A stretch of 64,000 nucleotides of DNA. Source: Prostheceraeus crozeri (taxonomy: Eukaryota > Platyhelminthes > Polycladida > Euryleptidae). The position numbers and the translations under genes are program-made. Positions within the stretch are counted from its first letter, which is position 1. Each line of letters begins with the position of its first letter. Shown here piece after piece: positions 31,201 to 45,299 of the stretch. The notes beneath the pieces were generated by a model, which saw only the letters and a program-made list of their open reading frames with translations, did not search any database and was not told where the DNA came from. Location of the stretch: contig CAJQUW010011529.1 of the NCBI GenBank assembly GCA_907163375.1, forward strand, positions 1-64,000, given 5' to 3'.

Positions 31201-34200
31201 TAATAAATATTAATTATACCATTTATTTTACAACAGTAACTCCGAATCACGATTAGTTTATACGATTTCATTGTCCATTAAAAAAAATGATTATTATTTG
31301 ATACTGAGTAATGCACACAAACTGAGTAATACTGAGGATTGCACGTTCAGGACTACTTAAATTCCATAATTGATCTGAAATTTGGTCGGCAGTTAATTGT
31401 TCACTTAAAAAGATCTCTTATGAACCTGATATTCATGAAGTTACACAATATTACACAATGTTACACAAGCGATGGTGTTTTGCAAGTTAATTCATGTGTT
31501 AATGACAAACGCTACATGATAACTTGAAGCAAAGTCAATGGTCAGAACACGCGCAGCGCATCGAACACAGAAAGTGCAAGTTATAGGCTGGGGTCAAAAC
31601 GATTTAATCATTGCTTTGCATTGGACTGAGTGCATGCTCGTAAGATGCCAAGATCACATTTAACATTTTTTTCGTCCTGGCAAGAACCTGGTCAGCAAAG
31701 AGAGCGGCGATTCGGCATTTCCTTGACTTCAAAAGCTTTACTCAGAATTATATGGAAATCACTTTGCAACATGTTTTTTTGTTGAAATTTCCACTGTTGC
31801 TGTTCATTCAACGTAACTTGCTAATTTTTGTATTTTAAATAACAGTCCGAAATTTAAAACTTTCAATTTTTGATATTTTTTGACAGTATTGACATTCTAC
31901 CACATTTTGGCAATGAACGCCTTCAAATATTTCTTATCATGAAGTCAAACTAAACTGTTAGATGTTCTAAGAAGTTTTTTGTAAGTGTAGAAACGGATTG
32001 ACAGGTTTACAATTGATTGCTTAAGATTGTCCATGTAATGCAAATCAAAGCTGCGTTTACGAGATGTGTCGAAGACTTTCTTTCCAGAATGTCCGTTTAG
32101 ATGCATAGATGTAAGGAATCCAGATTTTACAGATCTGTAAAGTGACATTCTACAAGTCTAAGTACCCTCAAATGAGAATATAAAGATTGAAGACAACTTA
32201 AGAGAAGACACAATGACTACTATCTGATTACTGAAATATTCAATAGTAATATATGCTCGTACATGACAGTTAGAAGCTTTTATTCTATGATTGTGGTATA
32301 ATTAATGTTCATGTGACCTATATTGTATGCATTTACTGTGTTAATGTGATCATATTTGAAAGTCCTATTTCAGGAATGTTTCAATCAGGTAGTTTAATTT
32401 TAAACACGACAGTAAGAATGTGCCAGCGTGGTGAATCGACATCCTTCTCGGATTAATAGGGTTGATTGGTCGACAGTGACTATGACCAGAAAAATTGAAA
32501 CAAGTATAAGAAATAAAAGTATTTTGCAAGATTTTCCATCTCATCGGAAAACATAATGAATTAGACGAAAACGCAGAAACCGTTTAAATTCAATTATTCA
32601 GGAAGCTAATTTGTGTTTATTCACTAAAGAAAATCTACAAGTAAATTGGTGTGCAACTGCGACCACCAATATCTCAGTTTTGAATAGAAATTTCAGCAAA
32701 GCTACATTTGTAGACTTCTTTATCTTTCATCGATGCTTGGCTGCTAAGATAGCTCATCACTCTTATCAAGATTATGTCTAAGACTCATAACAATATCCTG
32801 TAATTAGGATACACCTTAGTTAAAATTGAAATTGTTGAATTATGACCAGCATTTGAGCTTAGCACTGATTTTCAATGCGGATACTGTAGAAGCATCGGTA
32901 GTTTTCTGCTCCGCTTTGACAACTATTTTCGTTTGGTACATGTCGTTTACTCAAACCGACAAATTAGTTGAAAAAACGGATTATTGCATCTTTGCCAGTA
33001 AGTCTGGCTTTCGCCATGTTTTTGATTCATAAATGATACTTCATCAAAATCAATTCACATCAACAGACAGCTATTTGACGGCATGTGATATGTGAATGAA
33101 ATATTGTTGCGTGATATTGATAACGCGTCACATGTGATGCGACGGATTGCGTCACAGTATTTTAAAAAGTACTTATGTAAGCTTTTAATGAAGTAGATTT
33201 CGCTACCTAACAATGTGATATTTGTTATCTATTGAAGTGTAAATTTGATTACAGTAAATGAATGAAATAATATTCGAAAAATATTGAAATAGGACAGTTT
33301 TTACAAAGCTGCACAGTAATTCAATAAACAACCAGTCTGTAGAATTTGTAGCCATTAGTCATTTCGACATGCACCCAGGAGCTACCGTAAATGGCCGGCA
33401 ACGGGCGACATTTAATTGAGAAGAGCCAAAGCATCATACTTTAGAAAAACGAATGCTTTTCATGCCTTTATTAACTGTCATAAAAGCCCATTATCTTCTG
33501 CTCTCTTTTCATGCCATCCGTTGTGAATGAAAATGTGAATCCTTCCTGAGAGTTAGTGTTCAATAATTTGCGCATTCTCATATTGCTGATGTTTATAAAC
33601 TAGTTTAAATTGTTACTAAATATAGCAATTCAAAATTTGAGTGATGCCCGCATAATACATCATACAGCGCTGATTTTTCCAAGTAATTTGGTCTCGAAAA
33701 GTCTCTGTTCTACTTGTATGTATGTCTTTGATTTCTTTTCATTACAATTTATACTTTGAAATCTTAAGTGGCTAAGAATGTCTCTCTAATTATTCAGTAT
33801 TGCATGTACTGCAAATTTACTGGACAACCTATTTGCACTCCTGCTACTATTTCTGGTGATGATCGCAATTTAACTTTATAGAAAATGTCACAATTTGTCA
33901 TCAATTATAATTCGAAGTCACAAGGAGATTCATGAAATCTTCACATAATTCTAACGACATAAATGTTTATCTGAAAATTAGTGAAATCTTTTGATTAAAA
34001 ATTCATTCTTTCTAAATTCTTTTTACATTTTTTGTCTATTTAACTTGAAATACTTACTAGGTAATAAATCCTAATTGATTTCAACTTTTCACTTGTGCAG
34101 CTCTGTGGCCGAAGATTATTAACACGAATTTCATATATAACGCTAATGGCAGAAAAATTGGTCATTCAAAAAAGGCACTTTAAAAAATATATTTCAATTT

Positions 34201-35425
34201 CCACATTGAAGTTGGCCGAATGTCTAATAGTTTCAAGCTCTTCAAAACTAAACTTCTCAAAATTTTAGCTCTGACAATCATACTCTCTGATATTTTTTAA
34301 CAACAACCAGAGGGCATACAATGTGCTAAAAATAATAGTAATAATGTAGTAGATAAAAATACAATTACTCAAGTAAAACAAAAAAAACATAAGGTCCGCA
34401 AACCGTTTCTATATTGTTTTTTTTTTATAATCTTCAGATGATTTGCTCTGCAGTTTAATAAAACATATTCTCGGATAGGTGATTGAAAATGTAGCTTACT
34501 ATATGCTGTTTGCTACTTCAGTCGCATAGCAGTGAATCTGAAAACAGAGAATTTTCTTTATAGAGAATATCAAAACTGCGAGAGCTTTCTGCATAATTCT
34601 CATGAGTACTAAATAGCTTTTTTGTTTTTATTTGCTAGAAAATGGCACTTATCATACAACTACACATAATAGGGCCAAATTCACTTGATACATGGAGGTA
34701 AAATACCAACCAATACCCACAATTTTTGTCCTTCCAAGTTAGGGATCCACAAAAATAAATGTACAACATTTAAAAAATGTATCTTTCAAATGTGAGTGAC
34801 AGTTTAAAAATTGTAAAATTGTTATTCTGATTTTGTTTGAAAAAATTATGATTGCTAATTCATATCAGGCATTATGGCGTCACCATTAAGAAATTATTAT
34901 CATTTTACTAATACCAAAATTTTTCCTTGATCTCTTTTTGTGGGTACTTGGACGGTTACAGCCCTTTACAAACTGCCTGATTTAAATGCATCGCCGGTAG
35001 CATACATATACAAATTTGATAAGTTTCTTCAAATGCTCAAAGCGACATGTTTATGATTGAGATGACATATTTGAGATATGTGACAGACACGAAATCTGTC
35101 AAAATGTCCATTTTCATGCTTGTTCATGTTACATCATGATTTATATTTATGTGCGTGATACTAGCTTAGATTTGAAAGCATGATGCTAATTTTCATATTC
35201 ATCAAATGTCCGTCACATTGTGACGGAAGTGTCACGCAGAATGAATATTTGCAATATTTATGTTTAAACAATTGAAAAACTAAAATGACTCTTCACTACA
35301 TGAAGCTATCGAAATTTCTCAGATCAATGTTCACACAATACCAATGGCTGTCTAAATTATCGATCAATCAATAACAGGCACTGATCTCTATTTTGTTAAC
35401 TTCATTTTAGAGCGGTAACTTTCTG
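28300..35425. other. Quiet AT-rich stretch (7 kb)
   Basis: No protein domain, splice-bounded exon or transposon end was recognised in 7 kb. Open frames are short (62-73 codons) and scattered on both strands. Small perfect palindromes occur (for example TCCGTCACATTGTGACGGA at 35209-35227) without a pattern. It could be intergenic or intronic sequence. Confidence 0.45.
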
Positions 35426-35429
35426 TAGC

Positions 35430-35690
35430 TTATACAGGCTTGGATGAATGAATGAACGAACCTTTTCTTTGTTTATACTCGGAAACACATTTGGCCGCAC
35501 GCCTCGCCTCCATGTGGTCGAGTTCAATCTGTCCGACTCTCATTCTTTCGTGCAGACTGTTTAGCAAGAATGCAGAGTGCAGCTATTTGAAAAGTGTTTG
35601 ACCTGCCCCGATGACCAAGGTTTAAACCCAGGCCTACCGGAAGAAGAGCGAGCACTCCACCAAAGGTCACTGCGCCGGTCACTCTGTTTT
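35430..35690 (-). mobile_element. tRNA-derived SINE
   Basis: Read on the minus strand it begins (about 35683) with a tRNA-like head. TGGTGGAGTGCTCGC is a good pol III A box and GGGTTTAAACC a B box, about 30 nt apart. A body of higher GC than the surroundings follows, and it ends in GAGTATAAACAAAG plus a short tandem tail, TTCATTCATTCAT, near 35440. This head-body-tail order is that of a SINE. The cloverleaf is too degenerate for a functional tRNA. Confidence 0.6.
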
Positions 35691-35694
35691 AAAA

Positions 35695-38600
35695 TTTTCT
35701 AGATAGTCGCATGCATTTGTTCTGTTTCAATATGGCGCGATGCCCTGCGAAATGCAGAATTTGTCTTAAAAATGTATCTTGTTTTTTAAATGCATGAGTA
35801 TTTAAAAGCTATTGATGAGTATTTAGTTGGTGATCATGAGTATAATGCAGCATGATGCGCATAATGCGAGGTTCGTTTATATGTTCAGAAATATGACTGA
35901 TGAATTGGCGAATTCAATCATGCATGATATCATGGAACTTTCTGCAATTCACTTCCACTTTTGCTTAACCACGTTCTCCTTCTTCTCAGTCAGGAATATA
36001 ACAAATTTTCTGATATTTTCACTTCCGAATTGCAATTTCTATAGGTACACGTACATTGCGTGAGACGGAAATTCGCCCGTGGAAGTGCAACAATACATTC
36101 GGAAAGTATAATATTTGGGAGTTTGATCGCTTTATCTTTTATCAAATAATTTCATTGTTCATTAGTTTGTTAATCCCACTCATAATTTCAAAAATTCAGA
36201 TTCGTTTGTTTGTTCAGCATCTTCAGCACTAATGTGTATTATCAATTTCACGAATGTGGTAACGATGAAACGACAGCAATTCGTTTCTTAAAAGCGATCT
36301 AAATTAAGTGACTTTTGAATTCTGAGTGTACATGTAATTGGCAAAAGTTTCTCAATTAGTTTCACAAGTACAGGGTCCCGTACTTTCTACTTATCTTGCA
36401 CTGTGTAACAGCAGCAAATATTTTCGATATTGTTCTGATGTATAGGAGAATTATCAACCAATGAAATTCTCGCACTAAGTAATCTGAAAATGCTTAAAGA
36501 ATCGTCATAATAATAATCCTGATATCTTTATCTTGGTCCCTCAATATGTCAAATAAACTTACATCACATTTGAGCACTGGAATTAAATGTGCATGCAAAG
36601 AAAAAGACAACCAACTTGCTTGGTAGCTCTGATATATGACATTGATGTAATGACGAAAGACTGGACTGATTCAATGCTCGACTAAATGCTACCATATTAA
36701 GCGCAGACCTATGAGCCTATAGTATAGGCTACAAAGGGATTTCACTGTGTACAATTGTACATGCATCCCGAAGTCAATTATTAACACATATGCAATAAAT
36801 ATATTATGGAAGAGCTAAATATTTAACTCGATACTTAAGAATGTTGGTCATATGAAAAAAACACATGTCATATGAGTTGATTGAAGTCGAATTGCGCAAT
36901 TTTTGAAAAACGATAGACAATAACCAACGTACAAACGATGGACAGTAATCTTCTACGCAAACTATAAACTGAATATTGGAAAGATTATGAAGTAACTGTG
37001 CATCATAGTCCATATAATTTTTCAAACTATTCATAACGTGCAATCATATACAATTACAGTGAAATACTACACTAAATAATGCTTGGAACAAAAGATGAAG
37101 ACTAATTTTGCTCCAAGCTTAAACCAAATGCATTCACAGGGGAAGAAGTAAATGGTGCAAACGCATACTTTCTCTTTTTACTGTTTACTTATTGTTTTTC
37201 GTGTGGTTGATTGCCAGCTGCATTCATGTTGACGTTTGTACACATGTGGAGCATTTGAAAAAAATGATAATATTTAAGAGGGTTGTTATAAAACACTTTC
37301 AAATTCAAATTTACAGAACCTTCATCATCTGTCTTTGAAACGGCTTCATCACAAGGAAATTTTAATATATTAACTATTTTCTATAAATCATTTTCGATCG
37401 GAAAGCCAAATAAGGATTTTAGCTGCTTAGGCTTCTATGTGTCCTGTTGATAAAATGAAAGTTACATTTTATAATCAATTTTGTATAAATTCTCTCTTCC
37501 TGTTCCCTATAATCATCATACAATGTTGAACCTTTTCTTCCAAACTGACACATTTGAAAGGTCTAATTGTTTAACTTCATCCTCTGCAAGTATTGCAATG
37601 TTCATATAAAAATTGCTGATTAGCTTTCGTTCAAAATGTATTTCATTCGAATTTCTGTATTTTTCAGTTTACTTGTGGTATATACAATTCTAATGTGTGT
37701 TAAACGTTCGCCTCTACATCATGTTTTGTCAGCTGACACTGTTATATCAACACAGGTCAGTAGTGCTTTCTTATTCAAGATCATTAATACGTTGCTGCAG
37801 TCAATAAGTGTCACGTGATAGTTTGAGCACTATTGCAAAAGACAATTAAATTTTAAACTGCACGCTTCAATTATTCAATCAGAGTGAATATATTTCGAAA
37901 ATTCAAGTCAGCTTATGGAAGTGTGTCTCGACCAAATATCAAATACGACTATGATTTATTTGCCTCATTGCTCACTTGCAATTCTTAGTGTCATATGACA
38001 CTCTAGGCTATTTATCACAACTTTGAGATCAAGAGCATGCATACTTATCATGCAATGAAAGTTCATTCGTAATGTATGTATAGATCAAATATGCGATTGC
38101 GCAGTCTACATACTTCGGAACTGTTTTCTAATTGTTCCTGATCAAGTTTAGATTATAAATAGATTGATTTCACAGGATTGGGTTCTTTTATCCTACCAGC
38201 CGCACATCTTTTGCATGGCAATTTGATCTATCGTTTATTTAACTTCATTGTTGTTAATCATATTTTCACTTCACTTGTCACAAATTTGTAGTAACCAACT
38301 CAACATAACATAGACAGGATTTATCGTCATTGATAGCTCCTTTTAACGACTACTCGTTTCAGTTGCTTGTTGCAAATGCAGCTGCATTTGATGGATACAA
38401 AGCAGTTTGTAGTAAAAGAAGTATACATTCGTTATTCAATATTGTTCAAATCGTTATTCAATTCGGGATTGTAAAGTACAAAAAGGGCTATGCTGCAGTT
38501 CATAAAAGAGGTTTATAGAGTCGTTGAGTTTCCACGTGATATGAAATAATTCTGATCAATAATGAGCAAATAGAACAATATTTCATTAATATTGTTGATA
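35695..38600. other. No identified gene (2.9 kb)
   Basis: AT-rich with no recognisable motif. The + frame 35827-36063 and the minus frame 36804-37043 were considered and lack features of real exons. Confidence 0.45.
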
Positions 38601-38606
38601 CAATTA

Positions 38607-39455
38607 CAGTCGAACCACCGTACAGTGAACCTCTACAAAGTGAATCTCTCCTCATAGTGAATTAAATTTTTGATCCCATCAAAAATGGGATACTTTGAAC
38701 TTGTTTCATATCTCTACATAGTGAACCTCTTCATAATGAATACATTATTTAGTCCTTTTATTGTCTCAACCTCTACATAATGAATATTTTACATCACGTA
38801 TGTGCTGATCTTTAATTATGCTGTTGTAATTAATGCGCATCCCATATACGTGTACTGACTTTATTGAAGCGAGTAGTTCGATGATACTTATTACTCCAAA
38901 GTTTATGAGTTCGCAATCTAAATGTAGATACAAATCAACAGTTAATATAGCTAATAGTTTCAAGCGTGCTAACTGCTGAGTCAGATCAGGGAACTCGTAA
39001 CGGAAAAGTGACCTTGCAGCTTGATTAACAAGCTTTTGATCGAGTAGAGAATGTGATTGCTTCTGCTGACGAGCGACGTTCTGTACAGACTCGTATTGAC
39101 AGTTGTTTCCATCGCTCATAATTAATGATATACGTTATGTAGCTTGTACTGCATACAGCACTGATTATTTTTAGTAGTTACATTTTGAATCCTGAGTTTA
39201 CATTATCATTTAACATGACATTGTGATACAATCATGCAATACACCATTACTGGCAATTACCCCTGTAAAATTTGTTTTCTAAATACATGTATCAGTTTTA
39301 ATGGTTTTTGTATCATTGTTTTGACTTTTGTTTTGCTTACAATAAAACCAATATAGCATCAAATTTTAGAAAATCTCCTTATCGTGAACTCTCCTCATAG
39401 TGAAATTTTTCACCTGGTCCCTTGAAATTCACTACGAAAAGATAACATTTACAAA
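38607..39455. mobile_element. pogo/Tigger relic
   Basis: The left end is TA followed by CAGTCGAACCACCGTACAG and repeated AGTGAACCTC / AGTGAATCTC words up to 38785. This is the usual Tigger terminal pattern. Near 39365-39440 similar words recur (CTCCTCATAGTGAAATTTTT, then AAATTCACTACGA). The expected CAGT right terminus is not found, so the 3' end is eroded or truncated. A 117-codon minus frame inside (38766-39119) is not recognised. Confidence 0.6.
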
Positions 39456-39459
39456 TTTG

Positions 39460-42073
39460 CAATATAATCTCAACTTCACATAGTTTTTGATGATATTCGT
39501 AGATTCTGAACATTTATCTCCCGAAATCAATGGGATATTATTGTGAAATTGTTCAGTCATTCATGCAATCTAGGCATTCATCTTATAAATCAATGCATGC
39601 TTTCACATCTCACTACATCTCTTCGAGGCTCGACAGCAACATCACAGATAACTCCAAATTTGATCGAGACACTAAAAACTCGTATTTATTCTCATTTTCT
39701 TTCAACCAAATCAAATGACCAGCCACTGCTAGACCTGAAGTTCTGAGAAAGAAGAATGATGAGAAATAATTTCTTATGTCTGAACGAAAAAACTATATGG
39801 CAGATTTCAGTGAATGATATCAACTTTATTAGGATGCACCTCTGGGATGCTCGCATCCACCCCGTAACGAAGAATTGTCCATAAAATCAGTACACACCTA
39901 TTATTTCTTGCTTTTATACATGATGAAACACATCATGTAATACCAGGAGCAAGTTAAAAAGAGGTTCTGACTCGACGTTTCAAGTTTATTGGTCAAAAGT
40001 AAAATTGACTTTGGCACAGCATGACGGGCCTTCGGCGTCCAGCGCCTTCTTACGGTCGATAGTCAAATGGCGGTCATCATTTTACTATCAGTTGCATTTT
40101 GCATCATGTAATTGATGCAAGAAACAATTTGAAGTCACTTTGGTAACATGTGGGAACATATTTGATAGGGCCTACAGATCACTTGCGCCTTAAAATGTAT
40201 TGGTGCATTTGCCGCATTCCATTTATCACATTATGGAAGCGAAGCTTCGTGAACCGTGTAGATACATAATGATAGGAAAAATTGACCCAATCTAACTATG
40301 TGCTTGAGTTTGGTAACTTAAGTTTGGCTGCATCAGGATTGAGGTGAAGATAAATATAATTTTTGGCTATATTTAATCATTTATTGATTTTGATCATTTT
40401 TGGTTTTTTGACAAATGATCAATTAACTATATTCACTAGCCTTTTCACAAAAAAATGGTTTACACTTGAGTCTAATCCCGGTGCCTCTTAGGATCCAGTT
40501 ATACATACAGTCTAATGTACTGTAGAAGTTTCTATCAGTCATTACCTAGCAAATTGAAACAGAAAATATCTCAACAAGTTAAAAAGAACTTTAAAAAGAC
40601 CCCGGATAATTTTTTGCTGTTTTGATGACATTCGAAATCGGAATCTCAGACCCGGTTTCCCCAGCTGAAATGGATGTGACCGTATATCCCACCGATAAGC
40701 AGGTAAGACAATGAGATCTGACCTTCCATTGGTCTCACAGATATTTGTGCGCACGCACACATGTGACATAATTCTACATTTGACTGATCTATCAGGATTT
40801 CTGATCTGTGTGCAATATTTGTGAACTGAGTGATTGCACACAGCTCCTAGTGCTATACACCGAAGCAGACGTGAATTTTTATTCTAGCTTTACGTAGAAA
40901 AATGCGTTTCATAGAATGATCAAATGGCCCTTCAAAATGAGGATTAGGTACGTCATGTAGCTATTTGGACGCAGTAGAAAGAGGAAATTTTTCCTGTGCC
41001 TTTGTAAGTTATAAGCGAGTCCGCTATCAGTGGATGTACTGCATGTATTTACCAATGGTGGATAGAGAAATCAAGTGAGTAATTGTAATGTATAAGAAGC
41101 AACCATTTTCAAAACGTACTTTGAGAAAGAATCAGGTGCATTTATCTCATTTCTGCATCAATAGAGCAATAGATCAAATCAATAGTGGCATCACAATTAC
41201 CCTAATAACACTTGAAATAATTTGAATTTTGGATACACAAGTGCTCTATACTTAATCTGCTTTGTGATTCCTCTATACAAGAAGTAATAAATACCTTTCA
41301 CTGCTATCATGTCGGCCTGTGGCATGAGAGCTATGATGTTTGCGATGCTTGACTCAATGTGAGCACGCCACTGTTTCGAATGCATTGCAACTCAATTAGC
41401 CTCGGCAAACATCACTAACTCAAACATTTTTTTCAAATATCATAACGGAAAAATATTTCTTTTGTGTCTGTTAAAAGAGTAGACTCCATTGTCCTATCCG
41501 TTAAAGACCTTTTTATCTGATTTACTTGTATTTGTAAACGAGCTTTAAAATCATTATTTGGTTTCTCTTTCTTGCTCAATCGGATATTACTTGCTCCGCG
41601 CTGGAAAGAGTTATAAGATATAAGCAGATATGTGCCATTTTTGATTGAATGGAGATATGGAATCTTTCCCTAATCCATGATTATCACTCTAATTGAAAAA
41701 ATTAATTCGATTCGTATAAAATGATAAGTTCTAGAGCACAATATTTCAACTATTTTGAATATTTGCTCATGCCTTTTATTCCGTTTTTTACATCTTTGTT
41801 TTAAAAGCGCCTCAATATCGGTATAATATATATATATAATGTTGCACGACGTTTCAGATATCGTGGTCTCGCACAAATGAACCAACAGTCCGCACATGCA
41901 AACATCAATGAGAATATACAAAATCTAAATGAAAGTAATGTAAAATAAATAGACATCTATCTTATAATCATCTATTCATCATAAAGGAGGAAGTACCTTC
42001 AAGCATCAAGAAGTCCCATGCAACCTAGCGTCTAAAAATACATTAAAAAGGTAAATTTTATGACAGTTCAAAA
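39460..42073. other. No identified gene; weak exon candidate
   Basis: Mostly AT-rich. One spot deserves mention: 40625-40702 is an ATG-initiated 26-codon segment ending exactly at a good donor (CAG followed by GTAAGA), in locally higher GC. It could be a first coding exon on the + strand, perhaps of the zinc transporter. It ends in phase 0, whereas the exon at 52178 needs one leftover base, so another exon would have to lie between. Confidence 0.3.
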
Positions 42074-42626
42074 ATCTATGTGCAGACCGCAAAATGACTA
42101 AGAGAAGAACACAAAGCAATAAAATGAATTTTACATTACTTATATTTAAACTTGAATCTTAAAAAATTGAAAAAAGCAATTGAAACCTTGAATCTTTGAT
42201 GTTTGTAAAGACTGATTTGTTTCATTTTTGCATCACCAAGACATCCGAAACGTCGCAGTAAATATTCCGACGCGTGTAAGAAACTTCTTGTAGCTACTTT
42301 GAGGCTGTAACCTAAGTTTTTCATCCCTTTTAATTTTAATTCAACCTATTCAAGATCACTCTTCTATACCGCCAAGTGATTTAAACAAGTTTAATCAAAG
42401 TTTGAATTCTACTGTCTGATGACGAACACAATGTAAATAGATGAAGCTTTACTTCTACCCGCATCCTGATTTAGTGATCTGTAGTGCTGTAGACAATATT
42501 GGCTACGCTATGCATAATGTTCCAGAGAAACGCTATCTACACTAAGTTAGAAGCTAAGATTACTTATCATCATCTTTGTATATACATAATCAATTAATTA
42601 TCTTGTATATCCTCTTTCACGAAGCG
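42074..42626 (+). repeat. ~0.55-kb dispersed repeat, copy 1
   Basis: It is closely similar along its length to 44404-45019. Shared words include ATCTATGT, TTGAATCTTAAAAAATTG, CCGAAACGTCGCAGTAAATA and CTCTTTCACGAAGCG. It lacks about 50 bp present in copy 2. A short frame (SKYSDACKKLLVATLR) is conserved between the copies with synonymous differences, but copy 1 carries an extra T that shifts it. Confidence 0.8.
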
Positions 42627-42629
42627 ATA

Positions 42630-44225
42630 GTTTCAATTCAAAATTTGCATATTTAATTTAACTTTTATGAACATATGTCCATAAGATGTAATTATATTTT
42701 ATTAAAATACTCCCGCATTTTGTAATTGCTGAAGTAACATTGTCGTTCATTTTGTAGAAGTGAGTACATACTCAGGTGAACGGGAAAATTCATGTCCGAA
42801 ATATACTGTATTGCTAGAAAGTTTCTTGCCGCTCTTGAGCCCTTTAGAGTACTTGTGATATCCTACAAACAACACGCAGTCCATCGAAATCAAAATATAG
42901 AATGAATGAGATTTAAAGACTGGAAACTTTTGTCTGAAAGTGTGAATAAAAGCAGAAAACACAAATATTTTGTATCCTAAATTACTACTTTTATAAGAAA
43001 ACATCTTGCAAGATCCAAGATTGTTGCTTATCTATGATCTAGAAATTTAATTCGTCAGATGCTGATTGATAGCGCAGAGATTATCAAGATTTATAAGATA
43101 ATACTTAGTTTTTGACTTTAGAAACTTAGCTAGTTTAAAAAAAACTTAAACTCTTGAAAAATATGATGACTAGCATGAAATTACGGTTTTGAATGACAGT
43201 ATCAATAACTTAAATTTCAAATCAACTTTCAAGTTTGACATTAAACCTTATATAACTTTAGGATTATTACCAAAGCAAATAAAGCTGACACACTAAATAA
43301 ACAAACGCTATGGAAGCCAAATTCAAGCTATTGGGAAACCTGCTACTGATCGATTTCGTTTCGTTTAGAGAATTGAGACTATCGTGTCGGTGAATTCGTC
43401 AAGTGGAACTGCGATTGAGCAGTTTGCTTTACTTGAGCGAGTCTTAAGAAAATAATCCTGAAGTGATATGTCACATTTAACACTGGGTGAGATCCACTTG
43501 ATTTCTCTTGAGGCACTCAACATCGAGGCATTAAAACATAAAGAATGATTTTGTCTTCTTGGATGTGTTCAAATTTTTGTTATCGCTTCAATGAAATGCA
43601 ATACCAAAACTGTCGCGACACAAGAATTGACTGGTAAGAGCAAATTCATTCATGATAATTCGTAAATAGGCATACAGCATTTTGTAAACTGTGAATTTGG
43701 TAAACCTACACATTCAAATGCCTCAAAATTTTGTTGAAAAGCTACTGAGCGGTAGGCATTTACAGTCAGGCTTTCAGGGTGACACAGCCGCAAGAACCTT
43801 AAGCTGCATCATTCATACTTGAGGAAAAATAGTGCCAAGATTGAATAGTTCATATTGATAATTGTATAAATGCATTCCGCACCATCTGCACACACATTAA
43901 TGAATGTAACCTGTGCATTTGAACACAGTTGCGGAGTTACAGGAGACATTTAGTATTAGAAAAATTAATCTTAACAAGTGTCATTTATTGACTTTAAGCA
44001 ATTAGTTTTAAATTAATTATTGATTAATAATTTTTTCAAAGAATTACATTAATAATGTTATTTGCATTATTGGTTAGCGTGACATGTGACAAATAAAATT
44101 ATAATCCTTGGACATATAAATATATGAGCATATGAATTATTCGAGCTGGAAGTTGACGCTAGTTTGCTATCCGATCTCTAAAGCCGTTTGTTTAACTAAC
44201 AACTTACGGTAGAGATTTAATGTTT
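42630..44225. other. No identified feature
   Basis: AT-rich segment between the first 0.55-kb repeat and the RT-tail relic. Nothing was recognised. Confidence 0.45.
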
Positions 44226-44229
44226 TCAA

Positions 44230-45290
44230 TGCGATTGTCTTTTCCCTGTTTCTATACTGTTCTCCTCTGTTTGAAAACGTACGTTATGATGATATCAATA
44301 AAGTGGATAAGTTTCTTAGACGTGCTCATCGGACCATCTGTGATGAAAACTGCACTTGTACAACTATCAAAGATTTTGCTTCGAGTCAACAGAATCTAGC
44401 ACTATCTATGTACAGACCGCAGAAGAACACAAAACTATAAAACGAATTTTACATTACTTATATCTAAACTTGAATCTTAAAAAATTGAAAAAAGCAATTG
44501 AAACCTTGAATCCTTGATGTTTGTAAAGACTGATTTGTTTAATTTTGCATCACCAAAACATCCGAAACGTCGCAGTAAATATTCTGACGCGTGCAAGAAA
44601 CTTCTTGTAGCTACTTTGAGGCGCTTTTTGCCAAAAAAGAGTTAAAAATATGAAAATTTGATTTTCTGTAATTTAAGTTTTTCATCCAACTTATTTATTT
44701 TTCATTATTAATTTTATCATTTTAATTCAACTTATTCAAGATCACATCTTCACTACCGCCAAGTGATTTAAACAAGTTTAATCAAAGTTTGAATTCTTCT
44801 GTCTGATGACAAGCACAAAGTAGATATAAATAGATGAAGATTGGCTTCTACCCGCATCCTGATTCAGTGGTTTGTAGTGCTGTAGACAATATTGGCTATG
44901 TTATGCATGATGTTCCAGAAAAACGCTATCTACACTAAGTTAGAAGCTAAGATTACTTATCATCATCTTTGTATATACATAATCAATTAATTATCTTGTA
45001 TATCCTCTTTCACGAAGCGCTATTCACGTGCTCATCGGACCATCTGTGATGAGCACTGCTCTTGTACAACTATCAAAGATTTTGCTTCGAGTCAACAGAA
45101 TCTAGCACTCAAAATGATATTAAGTGTAAGTGAATCTCATCCTTTGCATCATCTGGCTCCGGAATGACTACCTAGATCAAACACCCACTTTCGCATGCCT
45201 TACTGCTCAACACGTATAGACTTCCAAACCCGTGTATCCCATGGGCATGTTCGATTGCGAACTCTACAAGTACATGATTGTGAAGCGTGT
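44230..45290 (+). pseudogene. Non-LTR RT C-terminal relic, split
   Basis: The + frame near 44290-44410 reads VDKFLRRAHRTIC, ENCTCTTIKDFASSQQNLAL. This is the LINE-type ORF2 tail (basic helix plus Cys pair), similar in style to the fragment at 22737-23054. A 0.6-kb repeat (44404-45019) then intervenes. An 82-bp piece of the same tail is repeated (45027-45109), and the tail continues to about 45290 with SESHPLHHLAP, LPRSNTHFRMPYCSTR and a stop codon inside. The reading frame is interrupted and not functional. Confidence 0.55.
44404..45019 (+). repeat. ~0.6-kb dispersed repeat, copy 2
   Basis: Second copy of 42074-42626, with about 50 extra bp around TTTTTGCCAAAAAAGAG. A 42-codon frame ends PKKS and a stop at about 44641, inside that extra piece. 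The flanks are an 82-bp direct repeat (44323-44404 and 45027-45109, sharing CATCGGACCATCTGTGATGA). That is much longer than a target-site duplication, so the copy arrived by duplication or by a template-switch event. Confidence 0.8.
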
Positions 45291-45299
45291 CATATTTAT

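Noticed and set aside
35205-35232. Short perfect palindromes (also at 33100-33150 and 37988-38003) as operators
   Set aside because: Single short palindromes are expected by chance in AT-rich DNA; there is no adjacent gene or repetition of the motif.
38766-39119. 117-codon minus-strand frame as a Tigger transposase
   Set aside because: No DDE motifs or CENP-B-type helix-turn-helix could be seen, although it lies between Tigger-like ends.
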